Source of the DNA: an uncultured Coriobacteriaceae bacterium
GTDB taxonomy: Bacteria > Actinomycetota > Coriobacteriia > Coriobacteriales > Eggerthellaceae
Assembly: GCA_900539675.1 (NCBI GenBank)
Contig: UQDJ01000005.1
Coordinates: forward strand, 1 to 55,461
Direction: 5' to 3'
DNA length: 55,461 nucleotides
The notes beneath the pieces were generated by a model. The model saw nothing but the letters and a program-made list of their open reading frames with translations. It was not told where the DNA came from and ran no database searches. Position 1 is the stretch's first letter; the number at the start of each line of letters is the position of its first letter. Of the stretch, positions 29,512 through 38,054 are shown piece after piece. A program made the position numbers and the translations under genes.

Positions 29512-30543
29512 TCAATCAAGAAACTTTCCGCAGGTTTCCCAGAAGGCAACCGCGCTGGCAGCAGCAACGTTGAGGGAATCAACGTCATGTGCCATGGGGA
29601 TGTATACGGTATGGTCGCATTGAGCGATGGTATCAGGTGCTAACCCGTCACCTTCGCTGCCAAGCACCAGGGCCAGCTTTTCGGCTTTAGAAATTCGTTC
29701 ATCCTGTAAGCGAAGAGATTCCTTTTTGAGTGCGAGCGCGCAGGTGACAAAACCCATGCGCTTGAGAAGGGCTAATCCATCATTGGTGTTGTTGGTGGGG
29801 TCATTGGGATTGGTCCAGTCGCGATTGGTGCCAATGCGGGTCCAAGGAACTTGAAAAACGCTGCCCATGGAAACGCGTGCAGCTCTGCGATAAAACGGAT
29901 CGTGACAGCCTGGGGTTACCAGGATGCAATCGATGCCTAGCGCTGCAGCACTGCGAAATATAGCGCCAATATTCGTGAAGTTTGTTATGTCTTCAAGAAT
30001 GGCAACTCGTTTTGCGCTCTTCAAAAGATCTGATGGATGGGGAAGGGCTGGTCGGAAGAAGGCGGCAATAGGCCCTACCGTGCGCTCAAAGCCAGTGATG
30101 ATGCGAATGTCTTGATGGCTGCCAATAAACAGCGGCATGGCAGGATAGGCACGTTCCAGATACTCAAATAAGTCCTGATGTGGTGCAAGCCAACGCTTTT
30201 CACTGATAAGGGCAAAGGGCGTGTGGCCCGCACGCAAGGCGCGTTCAATTACATTGCGCGATTCTGCAATGAAAATTCCCTCTTCAGGGATGGTTATATC
30301 GCACGCGCGAGAAAGGCCAACAAGCTGTTTGGGATCGCGCAGTTCTGAATCGCTCATATGCGCAAAGACGCGTAAAAGTGGCCAGACGCGCTTTGAGGGG
30401 ATGTTCTGTGAACACATGTTCTCTGAAGGGATGTTCTGTGAGGGGATGTGTTCTGAGGTGGCGTGCTTTGAGAACGTGCACTCTGAGGGTATCTGGTCTG
30501 AGGTGGAAAAGGTATCTGAGTTGTTCAGCCAGATGATGCTCAT
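29512..30543 (-). CDS. SpoU/TrmH-family RNA 2'-O-methyltransferase with repetitive N-terminus
   Basis: 343 residues. The SPOUT domain occupies about residues 170-343, with motif 1 NFTNIGAIFRSAAALGID, motif 2 LVLGSEGDGL and motif 3 IPMAHDVDSLNVAAASAVAFWE. These form the knotted SAM site that methylates ribose in rRNA or tRNA. Residues 75-165 are the substrate-binding domain common to TrmH/RlmB relatives. Residues about 11-51 are a five-residue tandem repeat (S-E/Q-x-I-P type) specified by 15-bp DNA repeats. ATG 30543 has GGAAAGG 6 nt upstream, whereas the next ATG (30360) has none, so the repeat is probably translated. The specific RNA target is unknown. Confidence 0.85.
   Translation of the reverse strand: MSIIWLNNSDTFSTSDQIPSECTFSKHATSEHIPSQNIPSENMCSQNIPSKRVWPLLRVFAHMSDSELRDPKQLVGLSRACDITIPEEGIFIAESRNVIERALRAGHTPFALISEKRWLAPHQDLFEYLERAYPAMPLFIGSHQDIRIITGFERTVGPIAAFFRPALPHPSDLLKSAKRVAILEDITNFTNIGAIFRSAAALGIDCILVTPGCHDPFYRRAARVSMGSVFQVPWTRIGTNRDWTNPNDPTNNTNDGLALLKRMGFVTCALALKKESLRLQDERISKAEKLALVLGSEGDGLAPDTIAQCDHTVYIPMAHDVDSLNVAAASAVAFWETCGKFLD
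30392..30511 (-). repeat. Eight 15-bp tandem repeats inside the methyltransferase gene
   Basis: Read on the plus strand, consecutive 15-bp units start at 30392, 30407, 30422, 30437, 30452, 30467, 30482 and 30497; the first is TTTGAGGGGATGTTC and the others vary around TCTGAGGGGATGTTC. The period is a multiple of three, so gain or loss of units keeps the frame, adding or removing five residues at a time in the encoded N-terminus. Confidence 0.85.
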
Positions 30544-30821
30544 GTGCTGCCTTTCCGTTGGCGCTTAACGCCTAAGCGCTTAAGACTATATCGGGTAGAG
30601 TAGTGTCTGTGTCACCCTGCGCGTCGGATAGCCGGGTGCTCTTCGAAGTGATATGAGTAATCAATATCAGGCATTATAGAGTTTCAACTATGAAAAATAG
30701 CTGTAAAGAGAATAGATTTACGATAACTTGCACCCCTAGGTATTGCACAGGCAAGCTGTCTATGTGCTAACATGGTCAGCCGGTATTAATTCGATTTATA
30801 AACCAGATGAAAGGCAGATAA

Positions 30822-31622
30822 ATGTCAGGTCATTCAAAATGGGCAACCACTAAGCATCGTAAGGCAGCCCAGGACGCAAAGCGCTCTGCGTTGTTCTCTA
30901 AGCTTTCTCGTAATATTACGGTGGCAGCAAAGGAAGGTGGCGACCCCAACCCTGACAATAATGCCTCTCTGGCAGCTGCTATCGATAAGGCCAAGAGCTA
31001 CTCTTTGCCAAAGGATAAGATTAAGACTGCAATTGATAAAGCATTTGGTTCCGGCAAAGATGCCGCTAACTACGAATCTGTTGTCTATGAAGGATATGGT
31101 CCTTGTGGCGTAGCTATCTACTGCGAAGCTCTGACCGACAACCGCAATCGTACGGCAGCTGATGTTCGTGCCGCTTTCAATCATCATGGTGGTAACCTGG
31201 GCACTTCTGGCAGCGTTGCTTTCCAGTTTGAACGCAAGGGTCAGATCATTGTAGAAAAAGTGATCGAAAGCGATTCCAAGAAGGTTCCTGATAAGGAAAA
31301 TGCGGTAGACGAAGATACCTTTATGCTGCAGGTTGCTGAAGCGGGTGGCACCGACTACGAGGATGCTGGCGATGAATGGATTGTTTACACCGATCCCAGC
31401 GAACTCATGAGCGTAAAGAAGGCTCTCAACGACGAAGGCGTTGAAACTAAGGGCGCTGAATTCGTAATGGTTCCCACCACGCCAACCGAAGTTACGGTAG
31501 CCGATGCTAAAAAGGTAATGCGCTTGGTGGACAAGCTGGAAGAACTCGAAGACCTTCAGAACGTCTATCACACGATGGATATCACCGACGAAATCGCTGA
31601 GGCCTTAGAAGCAGACGAATAG
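30822..31622 (+). CDS. yebC: YebC/PmpR family protein (TACO1-like)
   Basis: 266 residues, beginning with the invariant MSGHSKWATTKHRKAAQDAKR and containing NRNRTAADVRAAFNHHGGNLGTSGSVAFQFERKG, the hallmark segment. Homologues have been described as transcriptional regulators and more recently as ribosome-associated factors that relieve stalling at proline-rich stretches, like mitochondrial TACO1. Length is slightly above the usual 245 residues because of insertions near residues 149-165. AAAGGCAG precedes the ATG. It is a single-gene unit with its own terminator at 31651. The usual ruvC neighbours are absent. A promoter in the 278 bp upstream was not convincingly identified. Confidence 0.95.
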   Translation: MSGHSKWATTKHRKAAQDAKRSALFSKLSRNITVAAKEGGDPNPDNNASLAAAIDKAKSYSLPKDKIKTAIDKAFGSGKDAANYESVVYEGYGPCGVAIYCEALTDNRNRTAADVRAAFNHHGGNLGTSGSVAFQFERKGQIIVEKVIESDSKKVPDKENAVDEDTFMLQVAEAGGTDYEDAGDEWIVYTDPSELMSVKKALNDEGVETKGAEFVMVPTTPTEVTVADAKKVMRLVDKLEELEDLQNVYHTMDITDEIAEALEADE

Positions 31623-31650
31623 GCTTATTCAACAGCTAAGTAAACAACTT

Positions 31651-31679
31651 AGGAGCACCCTTATGGGTGCTCCTTTTTA
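31651..31679 (+). terminator. Terminator after yebC
   Basis: AGGAGCACCC (31651-31660), loop TTAT, GGGTGCTCCT (31665-31674 approximately), followed by TTTTT. A perfect 10-bp stem with a T tract. Confidence 0.92.
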
Positions 31680-32073
31680 TGGGCCTATTAGGATATATCC
31701 CTCATAGGTCTGGTACCGTACACCTCTAGTGTCTATAGCGAGACATTATTTTCATGAGATTGTCGCAGGTATCCTTCACGGCTCTGGCACGAAAATGGTT
31801 TTGTGATTTTGTGAAAGTTGGATTGAATCTTTTATGGTGATTCAAACGCGATAAGACGTTTCTATAAGTACCAACTATGGGATAGGTTAATTCGGCAGTC
31901 ACTATCCTGGCGTGCTTATTTATAAAATGTTTCTCATTGGAAAAAGATGCAAATTCGACGGTCAGAATAATGACTGTAGTCAATGCGTTGAATTCTGGTG
32001 TGCTATAGTGTGGAGAACTTAAAGCATTACATTCACCACTTAAAACTACTAGGATGCTTGAGGGGTTTCTCAC
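31680..32073. other. Long AT-rich intergenic region upstream of the FtsB-like gene
   Basis: About 390 bp without a credible gene. A minus-strand ORF (31726-32184) runs through it but overlaps the 5' end of the plus gene, has no family features and no clear ribosome-binding site. TGCTATAGT at 32001-32009 is a good extended -10 element (TG-n-TATAGT) and the likely promoter, giving a leader of about 55-60 nt. Nothing else was recognised. Confidence 0.5.
32001..32009 (+). promoter_or_regulatory. Extended -10 promoter element
   Basis: TG-C-TATAGT matches the extended -10 consensus (TG-n-TATAAT) with one change. It lies 65 bp before the TTG start of the FtsB-like gene. No strong -35 at 17 bp, which extended -10 promoters do not need. 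Confidence 0.5.
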
Positions 32074-33288
32074 TTGACGCACAAGGCTAACATTCTCTCG
32101 TTTGACGAGGTCAAAGCTCATGGAGCTTTTGCCCCGCGTACCGTTTCTTCCAGACGGCCGAGCCAGGTGCAATATTCTTCCCATTCAACATCATCTTCGC
32201 CGCTTCACGAAACACCCAGGCATGCCTCGCGTGCATCTTTAGGTCGTGGCCACAATGCAGATATGAGTGTTGAATCGGGTAAGCGCTATGCTTATCTTGA
32301 CCATGAATTTGTCAGTGCTTTTGATCACACGCGCTCGAGTGCTTCGCGTTCAGGACAAACCTCTCGTGTGTCTGGGGGCTCTACTTCTGTGTCTGGCCTT
32401 CATACAGGCTCCTATGGCAGCATGGGCTCTTCTCGTGATCGCGATAGACATGCTCGTGATGTTTCTGGCGGCAGGTCTGATGCGGCCTACCGGGGTCGTA
32501 GCGGTAGCGATGTTCGCTGGGCACAGCGCGGAGATGGTGCCTTTGATGGTCGCGGTGTCCGAAGCGGGCGCGATGATGGTGATGTGCGTACCAATCGTGG
32601 TGCGCGCGATAACCGCGATGGCCGTGATGGCCGTCACGCTGCTCCCGAAAAAATGGGTCTCTTTGCTCGCATGAAAAAGCAGGCACGCACGGCAAAGGCC
32701 GATCGCATGTTTGATCGTACGATCGGTGCGCGTGATGCCAAAAAAGCAGCCGATGCGCAGGCTCCTTCCAGCAGGGCTGCCCTCTACGAAATGCGTATGG
32801 GTGCAAGCCAGAAGAAATCAACGCGTATGCAGGATGATGCCAAAAAGCAGCGCAAGTTTTCGCTGCCTTTCGCCATTCCGTTTGGCGCATCGCTTTCTGC
32901 TGCGGCCATGCGTGGCATTGTGGTGTTGGCAGTTGCGGTCTTTACGGTGGTTATGCTGTATCCTTCGTGTCAAAACTACTATATGGAAACACGTCAGTTG
33001 CAGCAGTTGGAAGCTGAATATGAGGTTTTGAATGGCTACAACCAGCAGATGCAATCGCAGATTGATTATTTGAATACCGACCAGGGTTTGGAAGAATATG
33101 CACGATCGGAACTCGGTTGGGTTCGTGAAGGCGAGCACGTCGTTAACGTGGAGGGCGTGCAAGCAACACAGAACAATACGTCGTCCGATACGGAGCGTGC
33201 CAATTATTCTCAATTGAGCAATGATGTTCATGCACCTGACACGTGGTATTCCGGTATATTGGACGTATTGTTTGGATATAAGTCTTAA
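32074..33288 (+). CDS. Septum formation initiator (FtsB/DivIC-like) with long disordered N-terminus
   Basis: 404 residues. The C-terminal third is the recognisable part: a single transmembrane helix (about residues 285-303, IVVLAVAVFTVVMLYPS), a coiled coil (ETRQLQQLEAEYEVLNGYNQQMQSQIDYL) and the small C-terminal segment LEEYARSELGWVREGEHVV typical of FtsB/DivIC. These proteins link FtsL and FtsQ in the division complex. Residues 1-280 are predicted cytoplasmic and disordered, rich in Arg, Gly, Asp and Ser (for example RGARDNRDGRDGRHA). The start is TTG 32074, with GAGGGG about 8 nt upstream. It is followed by a Ppx/GppA gene, a neighbour order often seen for ftsB-like genes in actinobacteria. 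Confidence 0.85.
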   Translation: MTHKANILSFDEVKAHGAFAPRTVSSRRPSQVQYSSHSTSSSPLHETPRHASRASLGRGHNADMSVESGKRYAYLDHEFVSAFDHTRSSASRSGQTSRVSGGSTSVSGLHTGSYGSMGSSRDRDRHARDVSGGRSDAAYRGRSGSDVRWAQRGDGAFDGRGVRSGRDDGDVRTNRGARDNRDGRDGRHAAPEKMGLFARMKKQARTAKADRMFDRTIGARDAKKAADAQAPSSRAALYEMRMGASQKKSTRMQDDAKKQRKFSLPFAIPFGASLSAAAMRGIVVLAVAVFTVVMLYPSCQNYYMETRQLQQLEAEYEVLNGYNQQMQSQIDYLNTDQGLEEYARSELGWVREGEHVVNVEGVQATQNNTSSDTERANYSQLSNDVHAPDTWYSGILDVLFGYKS

Positions 33289-33335
33289 GAGCGCTTGAGT
33301 GTGAGAGATAAAGAACACAGGCGCTCTTTATCTTT
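33287..33335 (+). terminator. Hairpin between the FtsB-like gene and ppx
   Basis: AAGAGCGC right at the FtsB-like stop codon pairs with GCGCTCTT near 33324-33331, with a loop of about 27 nt, followed by TATCTTTAT. The long loop makes it a weak or partial terminator. It argues against starting the next gene at TTG 33295, which would lie inside the hairpin. Confidence 0.5.
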
Positions 33336-33363
33336 ATACGATCTTGGAACGAAGCGATACCTT

Positions 33364-34323
33364 ATGAATGCACAAGATGCTCCTCGCCGTTTAGCGGCTA
33401 TTGATATTGGTACGGTAACCTGCCGCTTGCTTGTTGCTGATGTCGACGGCACTCATATCAAAGAATTGACCCGCCGAGTGGAAATTACCAATTTGGGTAT
33501 TGGAGTGGATAAGACTCACGAGCTTCAAGATGATGCCATCGAGCGCGTGGTGGCTCAGATCAAAGAATACGTTTCTGTGGTGCACAGTTTCGAAACGCCC
33601 CAGTTTCCTTCTATCCCGGTGCGTGCGGTAGCAACCAGTGCCGCTCGTGATGCGAAAAACTCCCAGGTTTTGGTAGACAAGCTGGCAGAGCTAGGAGTTG
33701 TCCTAACAATTATTGAGGGGACCCGTGAAGCGGCGCTTTCATTTAGAGGCGCTTCACGTGGCTATGAGGGTGAACATATTGCTGTAGTGGATATTGGTGG
33801 TGGATCTACCGAGGTCATCTTCGGTATTGCAGGTGAGGCGCCTCGTTTTGTGCATTCCTTTAACATTGGTTGTCGCCGCATGACTGAGCGCTTCTTACCC
33901 AGCAATCCTCCTACCATAAGCGAATGTGAAGCACTGCATCGATGGGTACATGATGCGATGGCTCCGGTTTTCGCAGAAGCATTGAGCCGAGATAGTTCAC
34001 CGCTTATGCGCATCGTGGCAGTAGCGGGCACGGCAACCAGTGTGGTATCTATAGACAAACATATGGAAGTTTACGATTCTGATCAGGTACATGGTACGGT
34101 AGTACCGCGTGACACGCTGCAGCGCATCTATGAGCGCTTGCGTGCGATGCCGCTGGAAGAGCGCAAACAGGTAGTAGGCTTAGAGCCTGCACGAGCTGGG
34201 GTTATTGTTGCTGGCCTGGGTATTTTGATTGAAATACTCAGCCTTACCAAGGCCACTTCATTCACGGTAAGTGAATCGGATATTCTCCAGGGTATTTTGC
34301 TCTCGTTTTCTGACAAGATGTAG
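33364..34323 (+). CDS. Ppx/GppA family phosphatase (exopolyphosphatase-like)
   Basis: 319 residues, ASKHA fold. The phosphate-1 loop is AAIDIGTVTCRLLVADVDG, the phosphate-2 loop is AVVDIGGGSTEVIFG, and VAGTATSVVSIDKHM is the third motif. Members hydrolyse polyphosphate or pppGpp. The length is that of the short Ppx type. A Rel synthetase (43074) and a polyphosphate kinase (53899) are in the same window, so either substrate makes sense. The family begins directly with this loop, so ATG 33364 is preferred over TTG 33295, although its ribosome-binding site is weak. Confidence 0.9.
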   Translation: MNAQDAPRRLAAIDIGTVTCRLLVADVDGTHIKELTRRVEITNLGIGVDKTHELQDDAIERVVAQIKEYVSVVHSFETPQFPSIPVRAVATSAARDAKNSQVLVDKLAELGVVLTIIEGTREAALSFRGASRGYEGEHIAVVDIGGGSTEVIFGIAGEAPRFVHSFNIGCRRMTERFLPSNPPTISECEALHRWVHDAMAPVFAEALSRDSSPLMRIVAVAGTATSVVSIDKHMEVYDSDQVHGTVVPRDTLQRIYERLRAMPLEERKQVVGLEPARAGVIVAGLGILIEILSLTKATSFTVSESDILQGILLSFSDKM

Positions 34324-34408
34324 TATTCTTTTTAGCGGTCTTAGTGCTTTATGTCTTGCAAAGTATTCGGTTTGCTATGATAATAAACGCTTGTCTTACG
34401 AAGGTTAT

Positions 34409-34493
34409 GGGAGCGTGGCGGAATTGGCATACGCAGCGGACTTAAAATCCGCCGCCTTCGGGCTTGTGGGTTCGAATCCCACCGCTCCTACCA
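34409..34493 (+). tRNA. tRNA-Leu (anticodon UAA)
   Basis: An 85-nt class II tRNA with encoded CCA. Acceptor stem GGGAGCG/CGCTCCT (first pair G-U), D-arm TGGCGGAATTGGCATACGCA, anticodon stem-loop GCGGACTTAAAATCCGC with anticodon TAA, long variable arm GCCTTCGGGC, and T-arm GTGGGTTCGAATCCCAC. The long variable arm and UAA anticodon identify leucine. Confidence 0.95.
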
Positions 34494-34598
34494 GTTCTCT
34501 TCTTATGCAGGTACTTACACCAGCAGGCTTGATCGAAGATGTATTGAGCTTTGACATGCGAATGATGTACTACGATTTGCTCATGGAAAGCGTTTGAA

Positions 34599-35708
34599 AT
34601 GACAGAGAACACTCCGTCGGTGGAAACTTGTGATCAGGCTTTAATCGATTTTGACGCCCTGTCTGCGCAGTTTACTCAAGCTGCCCAGGACAGTGCCTCT
34701 CCTAAGCTTTTTGAACTTTATCTGAATACCTACGCCGATAAAATTGGCCAGGTTATCAATACCTTTATTCCTGAAGGTACGCATCCTGATATGGATAAGT
34801 ATCTCTACACGCCGCTGCGTAAATACAGTGAAAATGGTGGCAAGCGCCATCGTCCGCTTATCTGCGTTGCAGCGTGTGCAGCAGTGGGGGGCGACCCGCG
34901 TCGTGCCTTTTCTTCTGCTGCCGCTATTGAGCATTTTCACACGGCGGCGCTTATTCATGATGATATTGCCGATGAAGCCACCCTTCGTCGTGGCGAGCCG
35001 TGCATGCATCTGACAGAAGGCGAAGGCCTTGCTATCAATGCGGGCGATTTGGCGCTTTCCATTGTGAACGGTATCGTGATGCGCGATCCGCTGCTGGAAG
35101 ATTCTCTCAAGGTTCGTGTTGCAATTGAGCTGGTTTCAATGGCGCAAAGCACCGTTGAAGGTCAGGCGCTCGATATCGGTTGGGCGCGCGATGGTCGCTA
35201 TGATATTTCACCTGATGATTATCTGACCATGGCAACTCACAAAACGGCTCATTATTCCGGGGCGGTGCCTTTGGCGGTTGGCGCATTGGTAGGTGGCGGT
35301 ACCGAAGAGCAGATTGAAGGCTTGCGTGCTTATGGTCTGGACACGGGTCTGGCATTCCAGATTCAAGATGACCTGCTTAACTTGATAGGCACCAAAGAAG
35401 CCAAAGAAAAGGACTTCCGTAGCGATATTACGGAGGGCAAGCGCACTCTCGTGGCAGTACACGCCTTGCATCATTCCGATAAGCGTGATCGTTTGATTGA
35501 GTTGCTTGCGTCGAAAACTACCGATCCGGCGCTGTTGGCAGAAGCAGTTGCTATCATGCAAGAAGCGGGGAGTATTGATTACGCTCGCGCCTATGCTGAA
35601 AAGCTCACTGCCAATGCAGGCGATCGTCTGGCGGCTATCTTGCCTGATACGCCGGCCCGTAGCTTGCTTGTTTCAATGGCTAACTGGTTCGTTGATCGTT
35701 TGAAGTAG
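34599..35708 (+). CDS. Polyprenyl (isoprenyl) diphosphate synthase
   Basis: 369 residues, all-helical prenyltransferase. The first Asp-rich motif is LIHDDIADEATLRRGEP (D-D-x-x-D), and the second is FQIQDDLLNLIGT, with N in place of the last Asp of the classical D-D-x-x-D. GGKRHRPLICVAACAA is the substrate-binding lysine-arginine motif. It makes linear isoprenoid diphosphates for quinones or carrier lipid; chain length cannot be told with confidence. The N-terminal 45 residues are an extra polar segment. ATG 34599 has only a weak GAAAG before it. It is 9 bp upstream of the peptidoglycan-binding protein gene. Confidence 0.92.
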   Translation: MTENTPSVETCDQALIDFDALSAQFTQAAQDSASPKLFELYLNTYADKIGQVINTFIPEGTHPDMDKYLYTPLRKYSENGGKRHRPLICVAACAAVGGDPRRAFSSAAAIEHFHTAALIHDDIADEATLRRGEPCMHLTEGEGLAINAGDLALSIVNGIVMRDPLLEDSLKVRVAIELVSMAQSTVEGQALDIGWARDGRYDISPDDYLTMATHKTAHYSGAVPLAVGALVGGGTEEQIEGLRAYGLDTGLAFQIQDDLLNLIGTKEAKEKDFRSDITEGKRTLVAVHALHHSDKRDRLIELLASKTTDPALLAEAVAIMQEAGSIDYARAYAEKLTANAGDRLAAILPDTPARSLLVSMANWFVDRLK

Positions 35709-35717
35709 TGGTGATAC

Positions 35718-36626
35718 ATGGATCCCATTAAAAAAAATGACACCGGTGCTCCGGTTTTAGATGTGCAAAACAGATTGGTACGTGCAGGGTTTCTGCCTGA
35801 AGAAAAAGTCACCGGCACGTTTGATGATGATACGGTTACCGCTATTAAAAAGCTCTGCGAGCGCTTGGATATTGAGCCGCGCGAAGTAGTTGACGACGTG
35901 GTGTGGTCTAAGCTGGTAGACGAATCGTTTGAGCTGGGCAATCGCAACCTGTATTTGCGTGTACCTTTTTTTCACGGACGTGACGTACGTACTCTGCAAG
36001 AAGCCCTTTCTGCTCTTGGATTTTCCTGTGGCGCTATCGATGGTATGTTCGGTGCTCATACCGAAGATGCGGTTCGTCGCTTCCAGCTTAATATGGGACT
36101 TCCTTCTGATGGTATTGTGGGCGCCTTTACGTTTCGTGCGCTTATCAACTTGCATCATTCTTGGAAAGATAAAGATTCTTTCAGCAGCGTTCCTCATGTG
36201 GGTTTTGCCCGTGCAGCTGAGGTACTCGATACAAATCTGATTTGTCTGTTTGGCATGACGCAGTTCACGCGCTCGGTTGCAGCTCGTATGTCAAACTTGG
36301 CTTTGGCTACCAGCCCCGCTTCAAAGGTGACCAGTGCCGATTCGCTGTTGGTATCGCCTGAAGAGGATATGCTGTTCATTCAGATTCTGGTAGGGGATGA
36401 AGAGCCTGCTACCACCATTCCGGTAGTTGAATTTGGCGATGAAACCACGTTGGCATCGCGTTTAAGCCAGGCTATCCAGGCGGCAGAACATAAGAATCGT
36501 CGTGTGGCAGTGCGGCTGCCTGTTGAAGATTGGCAGGATGCAGGCAAGGCTCGCTCTGCTCAGCATTATGCTATCGTGCTTTTGGATGCACTTTGTGGTG
36601 CCCTTCTTCTATTGCAGCAGCACTAA
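35718..36626 (+). CDS. Protein with two peptidoglycan-binding (PG_binding_1) domains and a unique C-terminus
   Basis: 302 residues. Domain 1 (about residues 4-65; DTGAPVLDVQNRLVRAGF...FDDDTVTAIKKLCERLDI) and domain 2 (about 80-140; GRDVRTLQEALSALGF...FGAHTEDAVRRFQLNMGLPSDGIVG) are PG_binding_1 repeats. The rest (160-302) ends in a hydrophobic helix (HYAIVLLDALCGALLLLQQH). No signal peptide is visible. The layout recalls CwlM, the actinobacterial regulator with two such domains plus an amidase-like domain, but I cannot see amidase zinc residues here. It sits between polyprenyl synthase and glmU, both cell-wall precursor functions, so a role in wall synthesis control is plausible but unproven. 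Confidence 0.75.
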   Translation: MDPIKKNDTGAPVLDVQNRLVRAGFLPEEKVTGTFDDDTVTAIKKLCERLDIEPREVVDDVVWSKLVDESFELGNRNLYLRVPFFHGRDVRTLQEALSALGFSCGAIDGMFGAHTEDAVRRFQLNMGLPSDGIVGAFTFRALINLHHSWKDKDSFSSVPHVGFARAAEVLDTNLICLFGMTQFTRSVAARMSNLALATSPASKVTSADSLLVSPEEDMLFIQILVGDEEPATTIPVVEFGDETTLASRLSQAIQAAEHKNRRVAVRLPVEDWQDAGKARSAQHYAIVLLDALCGALLLLQQH

Positions 36627-36689
36627 GGTGCACAGGCTTTCGGGACTGTTATACTTATGAACGCTTAAGAAACGAAGGGAAAGGCGTTC

Positions 36690-38054
36690 ATGACTACATC
36701 AGCTCTTATCCTTGCTGCGGGTGCTGGCACTCGCATGAAATCGTCTAAACCTAAAGTGGCGCATGAAATTTTGGGAAAGCCTTTGGTGCGCTGGGTTATT
36801 GATGCCGCTCATCAGGCGGGCATCGAATCGGTAGTTACCGTACTGGGACATGGGCGCGAAGTGGTTGAGCCTATGGTCAGTGATACTTCCATTGTTATTC
36901 AAGAACAACAATTAGGCACCGCTCATGCGGTACTGGCAGCGCGCGAGGCGCTGGCAGGGTTATCGGGATCGCTCGTCGTTTTAACGGGCGATTCTCCTTT
37001 GGTTACCCCAAAAACCATTCAACAGCTTGTGGCGTGCCGCGAACAGAACAATGCGGCCGTGGTCGTGCTTACCATGGAAACAGATAATCCCTTTGGGTAT
37101 GGCCGTATCATCCGCGATGATGCTGGGGATGTGCTAGAAATTGTCGAACAGAAAGACTGCACACCTGAACAGGCCAAAGTAACCGAGTGCAATTCTGGGT
37201 TTTACTGTTTTGATATTGAGCTGCTTTTTTCTGCCTTAGAAGAGGTTTCAACCGACAATGCACAGGGCGAATACTATTTGACTGACGTATTGGGTATTGC
37301 CCGCAAGCGCGGTTTGCGCGTGATGGCCTTAAAGGCACAGGATGCAACTGAATGTTTGGGGGTAAATTCGCGCAGTCAGTTAGCGCAAGCCACCCAGGTG
37401 CTTAAAGAGCGCATCAACGAAGCACACATGGCAGCAGGCGTTACCCTGTGGGATCCGCAAACTACCTGGATTGGTCCTGACGTTACGATTGATGCCGACG
37501 TTGAGATTTTGCCTATGACGTTTTTGCTGGGCAAGACTCACATTGCTAGCGGCAGTGTGATTGGCCCTAACACCCGCCTAAACGATGTGACCGTGGGTAA
37601 GGACTGTACTGTGGAAGAAACGGTGGCACTGGAATCGGTCCTCGATTGTGATGTTTCCTGCGGTCCTCGTGCTTATCTGCGTCCTGGCACCCACATGTGC
37701 GATCATTCTAAGGCGGGTACGCATGTTGAAATTAAAAAATCTACCATCGGTGTGGGTTCGAAAGTTCCCCATCTTTCCTATATAGGTGATGCCACGTTGG
37801 GCGCTAACGTCAACATTGGTGCCGGCAGTATCACCTGCAATTACGATGGTAAGAAGAAGTGGCCAACCACTATTGGCGACGATGTCTTTGTTGGCAGCGA
37901 CGTTATGATGGTGGCTCCGGTAACCTTAGGCGACAATTCGCTGATTGGTGCCGGTTCGGTTATCACCAAAGATGTTTCACCTGGTGCGCTTGGCTTAGGG
38001 CGCGCCCGTCAAACGGAAATTGAGCATTGGAACGAGAGGAAAAACAATGAGTAA
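36690..38054 (+). CDS. glmU: Bifunctional UDP-N-acetylglucosamine pyrophosphorylase/acetyltransferase GlmU
   Basis: 454 residues. The uridyltransferase domain starts with LILAAGAGTRMKSSKPKVAHEI; QQLGTAHAV and TGDSPLV follow. From about residue 250 the left-handed beta-helix hexapeptide repeats run to the end, with the acetyltransferase segment GSITCNYDGKKKWPTTIGDDVFVG. It acetylates glucosamine-1-phosphate and makes UDP-GlcNAc, following GlmM (27032). Its 3' end overlaps the prs start by 8 nt, giving the common glmU-prs-pth operon. Confidence 0.97.
   Translation: MTTSALILAAGAGTRMKSSKPKVAHEILGKPLVRWVIDAAHQAGIESVVTVLGHGREVVEPMVSDTSIVIQEQQLGTAHAVLAAREALAGLSGSLVVLTGDSPLVTPKTIQQLVACREQNNAAVVVLTMETDNPFGYGRIIRDDAGDVLEIVEQKDCTPEQAKVTECNSGFYCFDIELLFSALEEVSTDNAQGEYYLTDVLGIARKRGLRVMALKAQDATECLGVNSRSQLAQATQVLKERINEAHMAAGVTLWDPQTTWIGPDVTIDADVEILPMTFLLGKTHIASGSVIGPNTRLNDVTVGKDCTVEETVALESVLDCDVSCGPRAYLRPGTHMCDHSKAGTHVEIKKSTIGVGSKVPHLSYIGDATLGANVNIGAGSITCNYDGKKKWPTTIGDDVFVGSDVMMVAPVTLGDNSLIGAGSVITKDVSPGALGLGRARQTEIEHWNERKNNE

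Noticed and set aside
30392..30511. CRISPR array
   Set aside because: The repeats are 15 bp, contiguous and without unique spacers; they form an in-frame minisatellite.
31726..32184. Minus-strand ORF of 152 codons in the gap before the FtsB-like gene
   Set aside because: It overlaps the 5' coding part of the FtsB-like gene, has no recognisable motifs and no good ribosome-binding site; kept as non-coding.
34271..34597. Plus-strand ORF spanning tRNA-Leu
   Set aside because: It reads through the tRNA gene and the 3' end of the ppx gene in another frame.
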